A stretch of DNA of 64,000 nt from Brasenia schreberi. Taxonomy: Eukaryota; Streptophyta; Magnoliopsida; Nymphaeales; Cabombaceae. The position numbers and the translations under genes were made by a program. The stretch covers positions 6,850,001-6,914,000 of the forward strand of contig JAYKKT010000040.1 of NCBI GenBank assembly GCA_036023115.1, given 5' to 3'. A model generated the notes under the pieces. That model was not told where the DNA came from and searched no databases. It was given only the letters and a program-made list of their open reading frames with translations. Below are positions 26,629 to 38,879 of this stretch, piece by piece (position 1 is the stretch's first letter; every line of letters begins with the position of its first letter).

Positions 26629-27126
26629 GTAGCTTTGATGCTGATTTATGCTTTCTTTTTCACTCTCTTTTGAAATTTAATTTTGTACTGAAAACATATT
26701 TCTGAATTATTTCTTGCATGATTGCTTATGTTTAGAATGTGGAATTTGACGTGATTGTTCTATACTCATGTCCTTTGCTTGTTACGGTCTATTGTCGTGA
26801 TGCTTTACTGGGGATGCCTTAATCATATGCAAGAAGTAGAATTGTTGTTGTAGCTACAATAAGTTTATGAAATTCTTTTAAAAGAAATGACTTGGAGTAA
26901 TGGCAATATGAGAGTATGCATATTGATATTCACCATATAATGGCAAGAATATGTCTATGTTTTGAGATTTGACATTTGAGTGCTCGTATCTACTCAATGT
27001 ACCAAAAAGGTTTTATGTATAAGAGTTTGATGACCGGGCTATTGCCAGAATAAATTTCTTCATGCTTATCGTTTGAATCTATTAAAATGTATTTTCTGTT
27101 TATTTTAAATGTAATTTTCATTTTTA

Positions 27127-27468
27127 TGTAATTTAGAACCATGGCAATTCTGACCTTGGAACAAGTGCCAGGGCCATTCGGACCTGGTACATGTGGACTA
27201 GCCCAAAGGGGGCCAGCCACAACGACTACTAGCTGTTGGACCAGCCGCCTCCTCTTACTCCTCTCTCTCTCACCTCATTCTCTCTTCTATAAATTCAACA
27301 CTTTGTATATATTGAATTAAGCCTTTTGTAGCTAAATAATATTATTTTTCGCTTTGTTGTGTCTTTGTTGCGTATGCTTTAACCTTTTTCTAAAGGATTT
27401 GTCATTGATATTTTTGGGTGATATTCATCGATCTTTCGCTGCTACATTAAAGCACCGACTTCATTACA
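27127..27468 (+). repeat. Element D 5' LTR
   Basis: Aligns with 30297-30662 from ATTTAGAACC to TTCATTACA. It holds a CTATAAAT promoter-like box. The sequence that follows (TGATCCATT) no longer resembles the tRNA-Met primer site. Confidence 0.75.
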
Positions 27469-27599
27469 TGATCCATTTGCGATTGTGAGAACATTATTCG
27501 TCGCCTTGAGAAGCATGCATATCGTATTTTTGGTCTTATTGTAAGTTTATCTCTTTAGTTTCTTTTTCTCCTTGAAATATGGATGATAGGGGGGGATTT

Positions 27600-30290
27600 A
27601 ACTTTCATTAAACACTCTTGAACTAGAAGACATGGGCCCAATCCCTAAAAAACTATCTATATTTAAAAAAATTATTAGGCTATTTAAGTGGTTCGAATGT
27701 AGAACCCTCTATTAATGCATGAAGAAGGTCGTAGAACGGTCCTATGGGTGCTTATGAATAATGCAAATGAGCATACTGTGGACACTCTGGTTGATTTCAT
27801 TAACACTAGAAAAGCATGAGAATACTTAAAAAGTCCCATCTTCAAAGTGATGTTGCTCATATAATGACATTAAAAGACAAATTGGTCTCACTTAGACGAG
27901 GAGATAATTGGGTAAATAAAGTTTTTTGGTGAATATTTCAATGTTTAAAATCAATTATATGGTTATAAAAAGAAATGTACACAATGTCTTAGTGAAGTAT
28001 ATTAATTCTTAAGAAGCCCCGAGAAGAATTTGAAGTGGTAAGATCATCTCTTATCCATAAAAAAAACCTTTTCCCATCAAATAATAGGTTCTTACCGATC
28101 TCTAAATAGCGAAAACAAGAAAAAATAAAACTAGACTTCAAAAAGACACCGCCTTGGCCGCATCCAAACCCAAAGCAAATATGAAGGCTTATCGCCCTTC
28201 TCATTTCAAAAGTTAAAGTGAAGCAAGAAAATAGATCACTTGCCACGATCGTAGAGAGGGTGGTCACATAAAGCCAAATTGTCCTAAATTGAAAAGAAAT
28301 GTGATATTGGTAGAGGAATAAAAGCTTTATCCTCCATTGTTGCACTTGAAGAAAAAGTAAAGTCTAAAGAGACTTGAAGCTCAAATGAAGGAAAAAGCAA
28401 CGATAATTGTAGTGTGTTCTTTCTCAACCAATGAAGTTCAAGGTACAATCTCTTGGATTCTTGATTCAGGTGCTTCATTTCATATGACTTGCAACCAAAA
28501 AAATTTAAAATAATGTTTTAGAAAACCTTTATCATGTGTTTATACTTTGGATGCAACATAATTAAGTGTTGATAAAATTGGTGACTTCTAAAACAAAAAT
28601 TTTGAATTTTCCAAAATTAGTATTGTTTCAAAATTAAATTTAAAATTGTTTTTTGTGTATTTGACAAAATGCAACATCTACCCTTCTCAAACAAAACACA
28701 CATTACTACAAAACCGTTTGAAATTATCCATTATGATGTATCGGAACCGACACCTGTTTTATCTAAAGGAGAGATTTGCTACTAGATGATTTCACTAGAT
28801 ATACATGGGTATATATTTTTAAATCCGACTCAGGAGGAGAGTTTATGTCCAAAGAGTTTAAAAATAATCTTGAGAAATTCAAAATTGGGCATCAAACCTC
28901 TTTCACTAAAACTCCTAAAATAAATGGTATCTTGGAACGTAAACATGAACATATTTTGAAAACTAAAAGAACCTTTTTATTATGTAGCGGTGTTTCTAAA
29001 TTTTTTGGGCTAAATCCCTTATGACTTCTGTTTACTTAAGTAATCGAATGCCATCTTTAGTTTTACAAAACATATCTCCTGTAGAAAAACTTTTTAAACT
29101 CTCTTCCAACTACTATAGACTCTGTATTTTTGGATGTAAATATTTTGTTTATACTAACAAAGATGACAATCTATATGAATGAAGAATTACAAGCTTTGGA
29201 GAATAATAGTACTTGGAAATGGTTGATCTTCCTTTCGATAAGGTTCTTGTTGGATATAAATGGTTTACAAATTAAAACTCGATCTAATGGGTCTGTTGAT
29301 CGTTACAATGCCCGACTTGGTGGCCAAAGGTTTTATCAAGAATACGGGATTGATTATAAAGAAACCTTTGCTCCGGTTGCTCATCTTGCTTTAGTTCGTA
29401 CTCTTCTTGCTATTCATTGTCACCGCATAACGGACTCTTAATCGGATGGATGTGAAGAATGCCTTTCTTAATGGTGACTTAGAAGAAGAAGTCTATATGA
29501 ACTTGAGATGTTAGAGGTTTCTTTTTATCTCAAACTAAATTTGCTAATGACATTGTTCTTAGATATAGTCTTACTGATAAAGTTGTTGAGACACCTGAGG
29601 TAATCAGTGACTTGTTGATAGAGAGTTTATTAAGCGATCCTACTCTTTACAGAAGATGGTTGGAGTATTTACTTATCTCACCATAACACGTCCAAATATT
29701 ACACATGTTGTAGATACTATAAGTCAGTTTAAACATTCCCCAATCTTTGTGCATGAGTGCCGTTATGAGGATTGTTCAATATATTCAATAAATTGCGACT
29801 TAGGGAGCATTTCTATCATCATCATCTTTATTCCAATTAAATGCATATACTAATGCTGATTGGGGTGGTGATGTAAATGATAGACACTACACTACAAGTT
29901 ATTGTATAATTGTATCTTTCTTAGTGACTCTTTTATATCGTGAAAATGCAAAAACAACATAAGGTATTCCTTTCTTCTAGTGAAGTTGAGTACCGTGTAA
30001 TGGTACACAACCACTACGATAATAAAAGTGTATATATAACTAATAACCAACTACACAGGACTTGGGCTTGATATTGGAGACTACTCGAATTATGTTCTGT
30101 GATAATAAGAGTGCAATGTATATAGCTAACAACCACACATTTCATGAGCGGACCAAACATATCGAGATGAACTGTTATTATATTCGTGAATATCATCTAT
30201 ATGGCATTTTAACACTACAGTTTGTTATATCTAAGTATCAGTTTACAGATGTCTTCACTAAGTCGCTACCCACTCTACAACTTCAGGTTA
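27600..30290 (+). pseudogene. Element D gag-pol remnant
   Basis: Copia polyprotein in fragments. The gag part at 27609-28027 is duplicated at 22690. Protease, integrase, reverse transcriptase and RNase H signatures occur in the copia order with many stops. Near 29450-29520 the frame jumps from NAFLNGDLEEEVYM to unrelated sequence, showing a deletion of the RT palm. It cannot be mobile by itself. Confidence 0.8.
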
Positions 30291-30296
30291 TTTTTA

Positions 30297-30662
30297 TATA
30301 ATTTAGAACCAGGGCCATTCTAGCCCTCGAACAAGGGCCAAGGCCATTCAACCCTGGTATATGTTGACCAGCCCCAAAGGGGGCCAGCCACAACGGCTAC
30401 TAATTGTTGGGGGCCCAACAACTAGTAGCCGTTGGACCAGCCCCTTCCTCTTACTCCTCTCTCTCTAACTCACCTCATTCTCTCTCCTATAAATGGAGCA
30501 CTTGTGTACATATTGAATTGTGGCTAAATAATGTTATTTTTCATTTTGTTGTGCCTTTGTTGCATATGCTTTATAACTTTTTTCTAAAGGTTTTGTGATT
30601 GACATTTTCGAGTGATATTCACCAATCTCCCACTGCTACGTTGACGCATCGACTTCATTACA
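30297..30662 (+). repeat. Element D 3' LTR
   Basis: Homologous to the 5' LTR but longer. It contains a near-perfect hairpin at about 30399-30431 (CTACTAATTGTTGGG, then GGC, then CCCAACAACTAGTAG) that is shorter in the 5' copy. Confidence 0.75.
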
Positions 30663-31615
30663 TAATCTTGCATTGATGAAAATGGATTCCTGCTCTCATG
30701 AATCTTTTATTACTATGAAAAGGTGAACGAGTTAGCATAAAGCAAACCATTGCTTCTTTTCAAATATTTTTTCTAGGTTATTTTCTACGTTATGGAATAT
30801 AGTGAATTAAATCAACGAAGTGCCACATTTTGTGTTTTCTTTTGTCTGTCATCAATTGTTGCAGATAACTGGTATTCTTGCATGGTATTTCAGAAGGAGA
30901 TTGAGAAAATGAATCCTTAATTTCTTCTGTTTGGTTGCTCACTGGTTGTTTATGTAACGTACTATAGTTTATTAGTAACTATACTGTTTATATTGTGTGA
31001 TACAATTGCTTCAGAATTGTTATTTCAAGAAGTTTTTGATAAACCTCGCTCTTTTTGATCTTTGATTCATTTCTTGTTTTCAAGTTTTAAGGGAGAATAT
31101 TCAGAGGTATAAGTGATGCATAAGCGTGAAAAAAGGAAAATACTGGACAATTCTGGTTATCAATAATGTCAGAACTGAATGTAATAATGTTGACATGGCA
31201 GAAGAAAATGATTACAGAGAGATGCCCATTATTTTGTTTTTTGTTCTTGTTGTGATTATCTTCTTGTAATAATATCGATAACTAGAGGCTTTGAATATAG
31301 TTTGTGCTTATGCATCCCAAGTAGCTTTAGAAGATAGAATAAAGAAGGCTTTTTGGGAGGAGTTAAATAAGGTAATTCAAAGAATTCCATAAAAGGGGAG
31401 GATTTGTTTGGGAGGAGACTTAAATGTACATGTCTGTAAAGAGGCATTAGGATATCAAGGTATTCATGAAAACTATGGTTTTGAAGATATAAATGAGGAG
31501 GGTAGGTAGATTTTAAATTTTTCTATAACTTTTGATGTCTTTATAGTCAATACAATTTTCAAAAAATGAAATGAATATTTAATTACTTATAAAAGTGGTT
31601 TGTCACAAACACAAA

Positions 31616-33858
31616 CAACAATAACAACAACTAAGCCTTTTCCCATACTAGATGGGGTCGGCCACATGGATTCTTTGTTTCCACAGAGCTTCATCATGTG
31701 CCATGTTAGCAGTTAACTCACAATAAGCTAGATCATTCTTTATTGTTTCTTTCCAACACTTTTGTGGTCGTCCTTTACCTCTTTTAATACTTTCAAAATC
31801 TAGATTTTCATATCTTCTTACAAGTTCTTTTTTTGATTTTCTTTCTATATGTCCAAACCTAAGTAGTTAATAGCGCGCTATAGTGTCCAAACCTAAGTAC
31901 TTTCAAAATTTTCTATTGCCTTTATACACAGGAGTGCAATATTTTCAAGCCGAATTGACTCGATCGAAAGCCATTAAGACAAGAGTGGACAATCAATAAG
32001 AAAGAAAAGGCTTTTTAAAAGCTAAGAATCACGGAATATGCAAAACCTCCAAATATTTCAAATGAAAAATCGGGTAGAATGACAAAAGAAAGAGGTATGA
32101 CACGAATTTGACAAAAACCCTAGAGATTGAGTGTTGGATTGGGTGAAATACTTGAGAATCTTGTGAATAAACCACGAAATCAACAAGAACAAGGTAAGAA
32201 GAGGATCTAGAAGCAATGAAATGGCGTTAAAAGGGTTTGAAAAGAAACAGAAATGAAATCCGCAACTTTTTAGATTTTCAAAATTTATAACAAGAAAATC
32301 GACATTGACTCGTCCAATACGATATGATAAATTGCGATAAGTGATATGTGCCCTTATATCGTACTGTATCTTCGTACGATACGCGATAAAATCATATCAT
32401 ATCGTACGATGCGATATGATTTTTATAACATTGGTAGACGACAGGAAGAACAACCTCTTCCCAATAGATTTTGGGTACATTATGTTCAATGAGAAGTATA
32501 CAAACAACTTCTAAAATATGTCAATTTTTCCTCTCCGTAATACCATTTTGCTGAGGTATATGAGCACAAGAAGTATGGTGAAGAACTAAGTAGTTAATAG
32601 CGCACTATAGAGTCCGTTATAGCGTATTAGTGGCCAGAGAACCGCTATATCGCTGAAAGATTAGCGGGCGACCTTCTTGGTCGCTAATAGCGGTGCTATG
32701 ACTCCTATAGCGGTCTGCTATATCAAGAATAACGTACAAGATGCTTACTTTATTATATTTTGACTTTGATTTACTTACACACGTTGATAAATGCTTATTT
32801 TGTTTGTTTATTTGTATAATGGTTTATCATAATAGCTAAAAGATGTATTTTCAAAATAATAATGTATATCTCATCAAGTATTGTAGTTGTCGAAGCTATG
32901 TTAGTGTCCTATAAAGGGATACATATGGTGACTCTTGGAGATGTGAAAAGTTATTTGAGTAAACATGTTAGCTTATTTTGTTATATTTTGACTTATTTAC
33001 TTCCAAAGGTTGATAAATGCTGATTTTCCAAAGGTTGATAAATGCTTATTTTGTTGTCTGCTTATTTGTATAATAGTTTATCATAATAGCTAAAAGATGT
33101 ATTTTCAAAATAATAATGTATATCTCATGAAGCATTGTAGGTGTCGAAGCTATGTTAGTGTCATACAAAGGGATACATATAGTGACTCTTAGAGATGTGA
33201 AAAGTCATTTAAGTAAACATGTTAAATGAATAAAATGGTCATAAGAAAACCTCTATATGGGAAAGTAGTATACCAAATTGAAGTATGAGATCTTAGCCTT
33301 CATTTAGAAAGTCTTGTTTATAAACTCTTGCATGCAAAAAGAGCGTGTAGAAGTTTATCATAGTGTTTGTTATGATTATGTCGAAGACTTGATCTCTTTT
33401 TTTTGTAAGACCAGTAATAGTTCTTTTGCAGGCATTTGCCAGTGTTCTTTATATCCATACCTGAGTCGATAAGTATAATATATATTAGCTTCTTTTACAT
33501 ATTCTGTCTAATGTATAGAATAATTTGGTTACATTTATGTTTTTGTTTTTAAATATAAGTTTAGCAATTCAATATGCATATACCACGTGAAATTTATTGT
33601 TTGTCTTCTTAAAATTTGTTTATTTAGTTTGATAAAGTTGTAGTTATGTGTTTCTTGATATTTCTTAGAAATTAGAGAATCCATTATATATATATATATA
33701 ATTTTTTAATCATAAATGAAAGTATACCGCTATATCCCCACTACCGCTATATTAGGGTCAACTGCTAACCACTATTGATAACATAGGTCTAAACTACCTT
33801 AAACAATATTCTCTCATTTTCTCCTCTATTGGTGCCACACATAATTTATTTCTAATAG
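31616..33858 (-). mobile_element. RTE-type LINE inserted into the outer LINE
   Basis: A minus-strand LINE 3' end starts at the left with the CAACAA tail. The flanking 13-bp repeat TCACAAACACAAA (31603-31615 and 33859-33871) is exact, so it landed in the endonuclease region of the outer copy. It is itself interrupted at GTCCAAAC (31851-31858) by the element listed next and resumes at 33787. Confidence 0.85.
31859..33786. mobile_element. hAT-like element with TTAATAGCG ends inside the LINE
   Basis: It interrupts the LINE between GTCCAAAC and GTCTAAAC (7 of 8 identical, hAT-size TSD). The left end CTAAGTAGTTAATAGCGC and the right end reverse-complemented CTATGTTATCAATAGTGG are imperfect inverted repeats. 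The left end recurs at about 32586, implying that roughly 700 bp was inserted near the edge. That insert includes a minus-strand copia integrase scrap (PQQNGITERKN) at about 32437-32590. Its body carries a tandem duplication of about 240 bp (about 32735-33225). No transposase seen. Confidence 0.6.
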
Positions 33859-35016
33859 TCACAAACACAAATTTATTATTTTGTTTATAGGAAAAAAGAT
33901 AGATCATGTTGTAAAGATTGGAAGGTAATTTAAGGAGAAAACTTATCTACTGAACATCAACTTTTAGGAATGAATTTGCTAGTAAAAAGGTGGACAAAGA
34001 AGAATAGAGTACATATAACTATTTGAACTAGATGGTGGAACCTCAAATGTGAGAAGGAAGATATATTAAAACATAAAGTTCTTTAAGGAGATAGCTTGAA
34101 ATTATGTAGGTATACTTTTTGATGAAGATGTTACGCATAGAACTAATGTTGGTTGGTTAAAATGGAGAGGGACATTAGGTAAATATTATAGAGCAGCAAT
34201 TAAACCTCCTATATTTTATGGTTCTTATTGTTGACAGTTAATCTTCAACACCTGCAAAAGATGTCTATAGCAAAAATGAAGATGTTGAGATGGATGAGCT
34301 GTCATACCAGATTAAACCTATACATAAAGAGGTTATTATAAATAAATTGAGAGTAACCCCAATAGAGGATAAAATGAGAAAAATCGTTTAAGATCGTTTG
34401 AAGATATAGAAAGATGACCCAATGATGCTCCCGTAAGAAGATATGAAGAACTAGAGTGTGAAAATGTTAAAAGAGGAAGATGACGACTACAAAAGTGTTG
34501 GGAAGAAACAATAAAGAATGATAGTTTATATTGAGTTAACTGCTAGCATGACACATGATAGGGCCATGTGGAAACAAAGAATTCATGTAGCCGATCCCAT
34601 CTAGTATGGCAAGAGGCTTAGTTGTTGTTGTTGTGATTGGTTGACTCTGAAAGGCATCAAAATTTTTTGTTCCCTTTTTTTGTAATGGTTCAAGTCTTCA
34701 AGATTCATGCTCTTTGAAACTGAGCCTATTACATTTCATGTTATATTTCATCTTTGAATGTCTGAATCTCATAATTTTCCAACCCTGGTGTTCTATGCAA
34801 CTTTGCAACAACGTTTTCTGTACTTGTTTTCCTTATTTCACAAGAATCACATGCAGCGTGTTATGTGCTTTGAAATTATCTATATTGCCAATACTTATTG
34901 TTTTGACATATAATATATGAATTTTATAGTAGAATCTTGTCAAACTCTGTTTCTGTTTAGGGAAAATTATACAACTATTGATTGCTATACCTACATGTTG
35001 AAGTTTCATGTTTCAG

Positions 35017-35118
35017 AGGTTCCGCTTTTGGGTCCAACTTCCCAGTGGCCAGTGGGAATTAGGAAGGCTACAGTCAAGTTCTGATGAAGAATCATGTCTC
35101 ATATTGCAGGAAGGGAAA
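35017..35118 (+). CDS. Myosin VIII exon 2
   Basis: 34 codons, after TTTCAG and before GTAAGC. Encodes FWVQLPSGQWELGRLQS, the N-terminal SH3-like part of the motor. Confidence 0.9.
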
Positions 35119-35208
35119 GTAAGCCTCATTATCTATGGCTTGTTTTGTATTTTAGGTTTTTTCTTATAATGACTTGTTTTATTGATCATATCTTGCATCT
35201 TTTATCAG

Positions 35209-35352
35209 ATTTTAAAAGTGCCAACTGATAGTTTGTTGCCTGCAAATCCCGACATACTTGATGCTGTAGATGACCTTTTGCAACTCAGCTATTTAAACGA
35301 ACCATCAGTTCTTTACAATCTTCAATGTAGATACTCACGTGACATGATCTAT
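35209..35352 (+). CDS. Myosin VIII exon 3
   Basis: 48 codons, after TTATCAG and before GTGAGT. Encodes LLPANPDILDAVDDLLQLSY and LYNLQCRYSRDMIY, closely matching the start of the motor core. Confidence 0.92.
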
Positions 35353-35439
35353 GTGAGTTCTAGTCTTGTCCTCCCCCTTTGTTCCGTCATTGGATGTTCG
35401 CATCCTTTTCATACTGTTCACTAACTTATACTACTCCAG

Positions 35440-35590
35440 ACTAAAGCAGGTCCAGTGCTTGTCGCTATAAATCCATTTAAACCGGTGCCTTATTATGGAA
35501 ATGATCATATTGAAGCTTATAGGAAGAAACTTGTTGACAGACCTCATGTATATGCAATTGCAGATACGGCAATCCGTGAAATGATACGAG
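35440..35590 (+). CDS. Myosin VIII exon 4
   Basis: 151 bases, phase 0 to 1. Encodes TKAGPVLVAINPFKPVPYYG and PHVYAIADTAIREMIR, the purine-binding loop and the helix before the P-loop. Confidence 0.92.
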
Positions 35591-35717
35591 GTAACTCATG
35601 AATTTGGTTAAGCCTAGGTACTGTTACGTCAGTCTTTACCATGAAACCTTCCATTCATCTACTTTTTCCCACCTTTAATTATAGGTTTTCTTGTCCTTCT
35701 TTTTTGAACTTTTGCAG

Positions 35718-35745
35718 ATGAAGTTAATCAGTGCATAATTATAAG
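35718..35745 (+). CDS. Myosin VIII exon 5 (28 nt)
   Basis: Completes DEVNQCIIIS up to the first bases of the Ser codon before the P-loop (phase 2), between TTGCAG and GTTAGT. The next exon should begin with GESGAGKT; no such sequence follows. Confidence 0.85.
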
Positions 35746-36107
35746 GTTAGTCCTAAGTTTCAGATTCTTTCTTCATTAAAACAATGTAGTTGTCATAAAT
35801 GGTGTTCTGGTTGCATGAAAAGAAGGCGAGCTTTACCATGTGGATGAAGTTATTGGTTTTCTTTTTGTTATAGTTGCCAGTGTTCTTTCCATTTCTCCCT
35901 GTCTGTAAATTGAATTTTTCCTCTAAGCATCACATCCATGACAAGTTCACAAGATTGCGTTGTTATCTGTTATGCAGTCGGTTCTGTTTTTCATCTGATG
36001 CATCCACATGATATGATGCATCTTGACATTTCCCATTGATACATATCTGTACTTACATTTCTATTCATAGCTGATGCATGTCCACAGACACACACATATA
36101 CATATAC

Positions 36108-36161
<54 letters not shown>

Positions 36162-38546
36162 ATATATATATGTACACTCACAAGCTGGTAGATATGCATT
36201 ATTAGTATGTTCTCCTAGCTGTGTTTGTATTATACACATATGTGAGAACATGCATTCATTTTCTTTTTCCTTGTATTCAGGAAATACAGATACATACTTG
36301 AGATATTATGGGCTTTTTGACGTCTGCAAAATCTCATCTTTTGATAATTGAAAAAAATTACTGAACTATTGAAAAGAACAAAATGACAAATGAAGACACA
36401 AACTGGTTTGTCAATATTGCTTTTACGCAAAACATGTAAAGAAAAGCGTGAAACTCCAACTGTGTAAGGGTTCACCCTCATATAGGATGTCACAAGTTCA
36501 AATAAAGGAGTGCTGGTTAACCTATGACATAAAACCTTTTTGTAACTTTTATGGGTGGTGGGACATTTTGAGCACTAATGCACTGGGCTCCATCAGAAGT
36601 CTAAAACTAATGTATGCTTGACAAAATTAGTACTGGGACTCGTGACCTCCTTGGAAGTTCTGATGTTGCACTTCTAGCCGAGGCCATGGGGGAAAGGCTT
36701 GCCAATGGTTAAGGTCATAGCGAAATGCAAGAGATTACACCACCAAAAGGAATGAAAATGGTTTTGATATACATATGTGGTGTATGTTGGTGATTCCAAT
36801 TTAAGTAATATGAGCGTAAGATGCAATGGCAATACACATTATTATCATTGCTGTTTTAGATGAAGCAACATCGTGAACCTACTCTTGGTGGCGTTACTAT
36901 ATCATGATCTTCCAAATGCTCACAACTGAATGATGGTTTCTCTCCCTTATTTTGAGATTTTATATTACACTCACGCCCACTTGGTTTTACAAAAGTTGGT
37001 ATCGCCAACTAGAATGTATACTACCTATACCTACTGTATTTATTTCCAGCATGATAACGTCTAATGAATCATGTATTACACATCATACACATAAACATAC
37101 TGATACCTTCCTGCTATTCCGACTGCATACTGGTCGCAAACATGGCTTGCTATACATGTCATCTATGTTGCATGGATATGGGTACAGTACTGGTACGGGT
37201 ACGGGATACACACATTTTTTAAAAACTAGGTATGAGAAAGATAACCAAACATGTATCTTGAGAAAGCATAGAGTAGATGAGAACTAGCGATAGATCATTT
37301 TAGAACTTTTTCCAGTATTCTGTATGGCTGTCCGTAGACAGAAAGAGGAAAGCTACACTACTTTAGTCGACAAGTTTTAATGATCAATCAAAAGCTTTCA
37401 AGTTTTACTATAAAAAAATACACATCAATTGAGATTCAAATTTTCATCTAAGTCACAGAGACACTTCTAAGAGGTGGAGTGTCGACCTCGACACGGGTGC
37501 GATACCGACACCGACACCGTGTCAGTGCGGCATGGCAAAAAAAAAATGTAATTTTTTTTTGTAACTCACGGTTATGCCGTCTATTGTGTATTTATCCTTG
37601 AGAACCCGATGAAAGAGGGAGTAATCCGTGAAGATGAAACCGAAGCCTCTTAATCGACTCGTGACCTTATCTCCCATTTGACTACATTGTATTTTTACTA
37701 ATTCCTTTGAAAAAAATGCAAAATGGTCTTTCAGCTTGTCTTCCATCGTCTCCCATGAAACTCCGTCGATGAATGTAGAAAAATATCATTGTGTGCTTGC
37801 TATTGTCATATACTTTATGTTTACAGGTTATGTGTTTTGCTTTAATATAAAGTTGTGTACTTGCTATTGTCATATACTTATGTTAATTGAAGTCTCACTT
37901 GTTGTAGCTTGAATATTATATATAATATATACCTTAGCCATGTCGCCGCACCCAAAATTTTTGCCGTATCCCGCACCCGCACCTGTGTGACATAGATTTT
38001 CATAATGAAAAGAAATTTTTAGGATAGGACCATAACAAGTTCTAATAAAGAAGATGATAAGGAAACAAATAGGACTCAATGATAGCTTGTTCCAATTACT
38101 AGTGTAGGATGAACCATAAAAGTTCAATATGGATTGAACCAAGCACCTGGTGACAGATATAGTCGTAGGCATGCTACTTTTCAAAGGAAAAAGTTGGTAA
38201 AGTTCCGAATTAGTCTTCATCTAATCTTGCAACTTATATCTGAAACAAATAGAGACCTTGAAAGAATTTCATCAAACATAAAGAAACGAAAACAAAACAA
38301 AACAAAAAGGAACCCCAGCTCTCACTGAATAGGTCTCGACATCTTGTTGAAGCATTTCATCAAACATATTGTTTGCAAATTCACAACACCGAACAAAAAA
38401 AAATGAATGAAACTGAGAAAAAGAATGAAATGGAGAAGCAAATCCATACAATGACATTAAGAACTTGAAAGAAACTAATTTCAACACAAAACTAATATGA
38501 GTACCTAAAAAAACATCAATACCTAAACTAATACAACAATCAACAT
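35746..38546 (+). other. Intron 5, left part, non-coding
   Basis: No coding exon found, in particular no P-loop sequence. (TA)n at about 36106-36171. A candidate MITE at 37163-37995 has ends CTATGTTGCATGG and, reverse-complemented, CTATGTCACACAGG, but no clear TSD; GGGTACGGG and CGGGTGCGG-type ends are common in plant hAT MITEs. Confidence 0.55.
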
Positions 38547-38879
38547 ACTAATACCAGTGTTGTTCGACGTGTATCGTATTGTATCGTAGTGTATTGTAAT
38601 TTAATACTAAAAATTTAGTAAAAATCCAAAAAAATAAGAAATAATAGGGAAAAATCTGATAATTGCAAGGAATTCATATAATGCAAAGTTTAGTACATAT
38701 TCATCATTTACCATTCAATAATTAAAAAAGAATTACATATTTTGAAGCAAAAAATAAAATACGTATTGTAACAAGGATCATCAAATCTTCTCCTTGCTAA
38801 AGATCCTCACCACTTTCTGCTTGAAAATCAAAATCTTAATCTCTTTAATGATGCTGTTTTGCTCTTGCCAAATTAATTC

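Larger units (their letters stand above)
27120..30662 (+). mobile_element. Decayed Ty1/copia retrotransposon (element D)
   Basis: Two related LTRs (about 27127-27468 and 30297-30662), both ending CTTCATTACA, enclose broken copia coding sequence on the plus strand. Domain order: gag remnant, protease (ILDSGASFHMT, about 28458-28490), integrase (SDSGGEFMS, about 28827), reverse transcriptase pieces (EYGIDYKETFAPVA, about 29340) and RNase H (CDNKSAMYIA, about 30099). Stops and deletions interrupt every domain, the YVDD region is missing, and no polypurine tract precedes the 3' LTR. No clear TSD was found, so the left edge is approximate. Confidence 0.85.
31257..34634 (+). mobile_element. RTE-type LINE (outer copy of nest)
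   Basis: Plus-strand remnants of one LINE. The apurinic endonuclease region lies at 31280-31600 (NIVCAYASQVALEDR, GGDLNVHV, GYQGIHENYGF). More of it appears at about 33872-34060, and the reverse-transcriptase C-terminal tail at 34110-34600, ending (TTG)n. A short repeat TTGTTGTGATT occurs at both edges and may be the TSD. The reverse-transcriptase core is deleted and the frames are broken. Confidence 0.8.
26629..35016 (+). other. Myosin intron 1, 8.4 kb
   Basis: Starts GTAGCT and ends TTTCAG. Its length is due to transposons: copia element D and a LINE nest, each listed separately. The parts outside them (26629-27119, 30663-31256 and about 34640-35016) are AT-rich with no further coding support. 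Confidence 0.75.
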
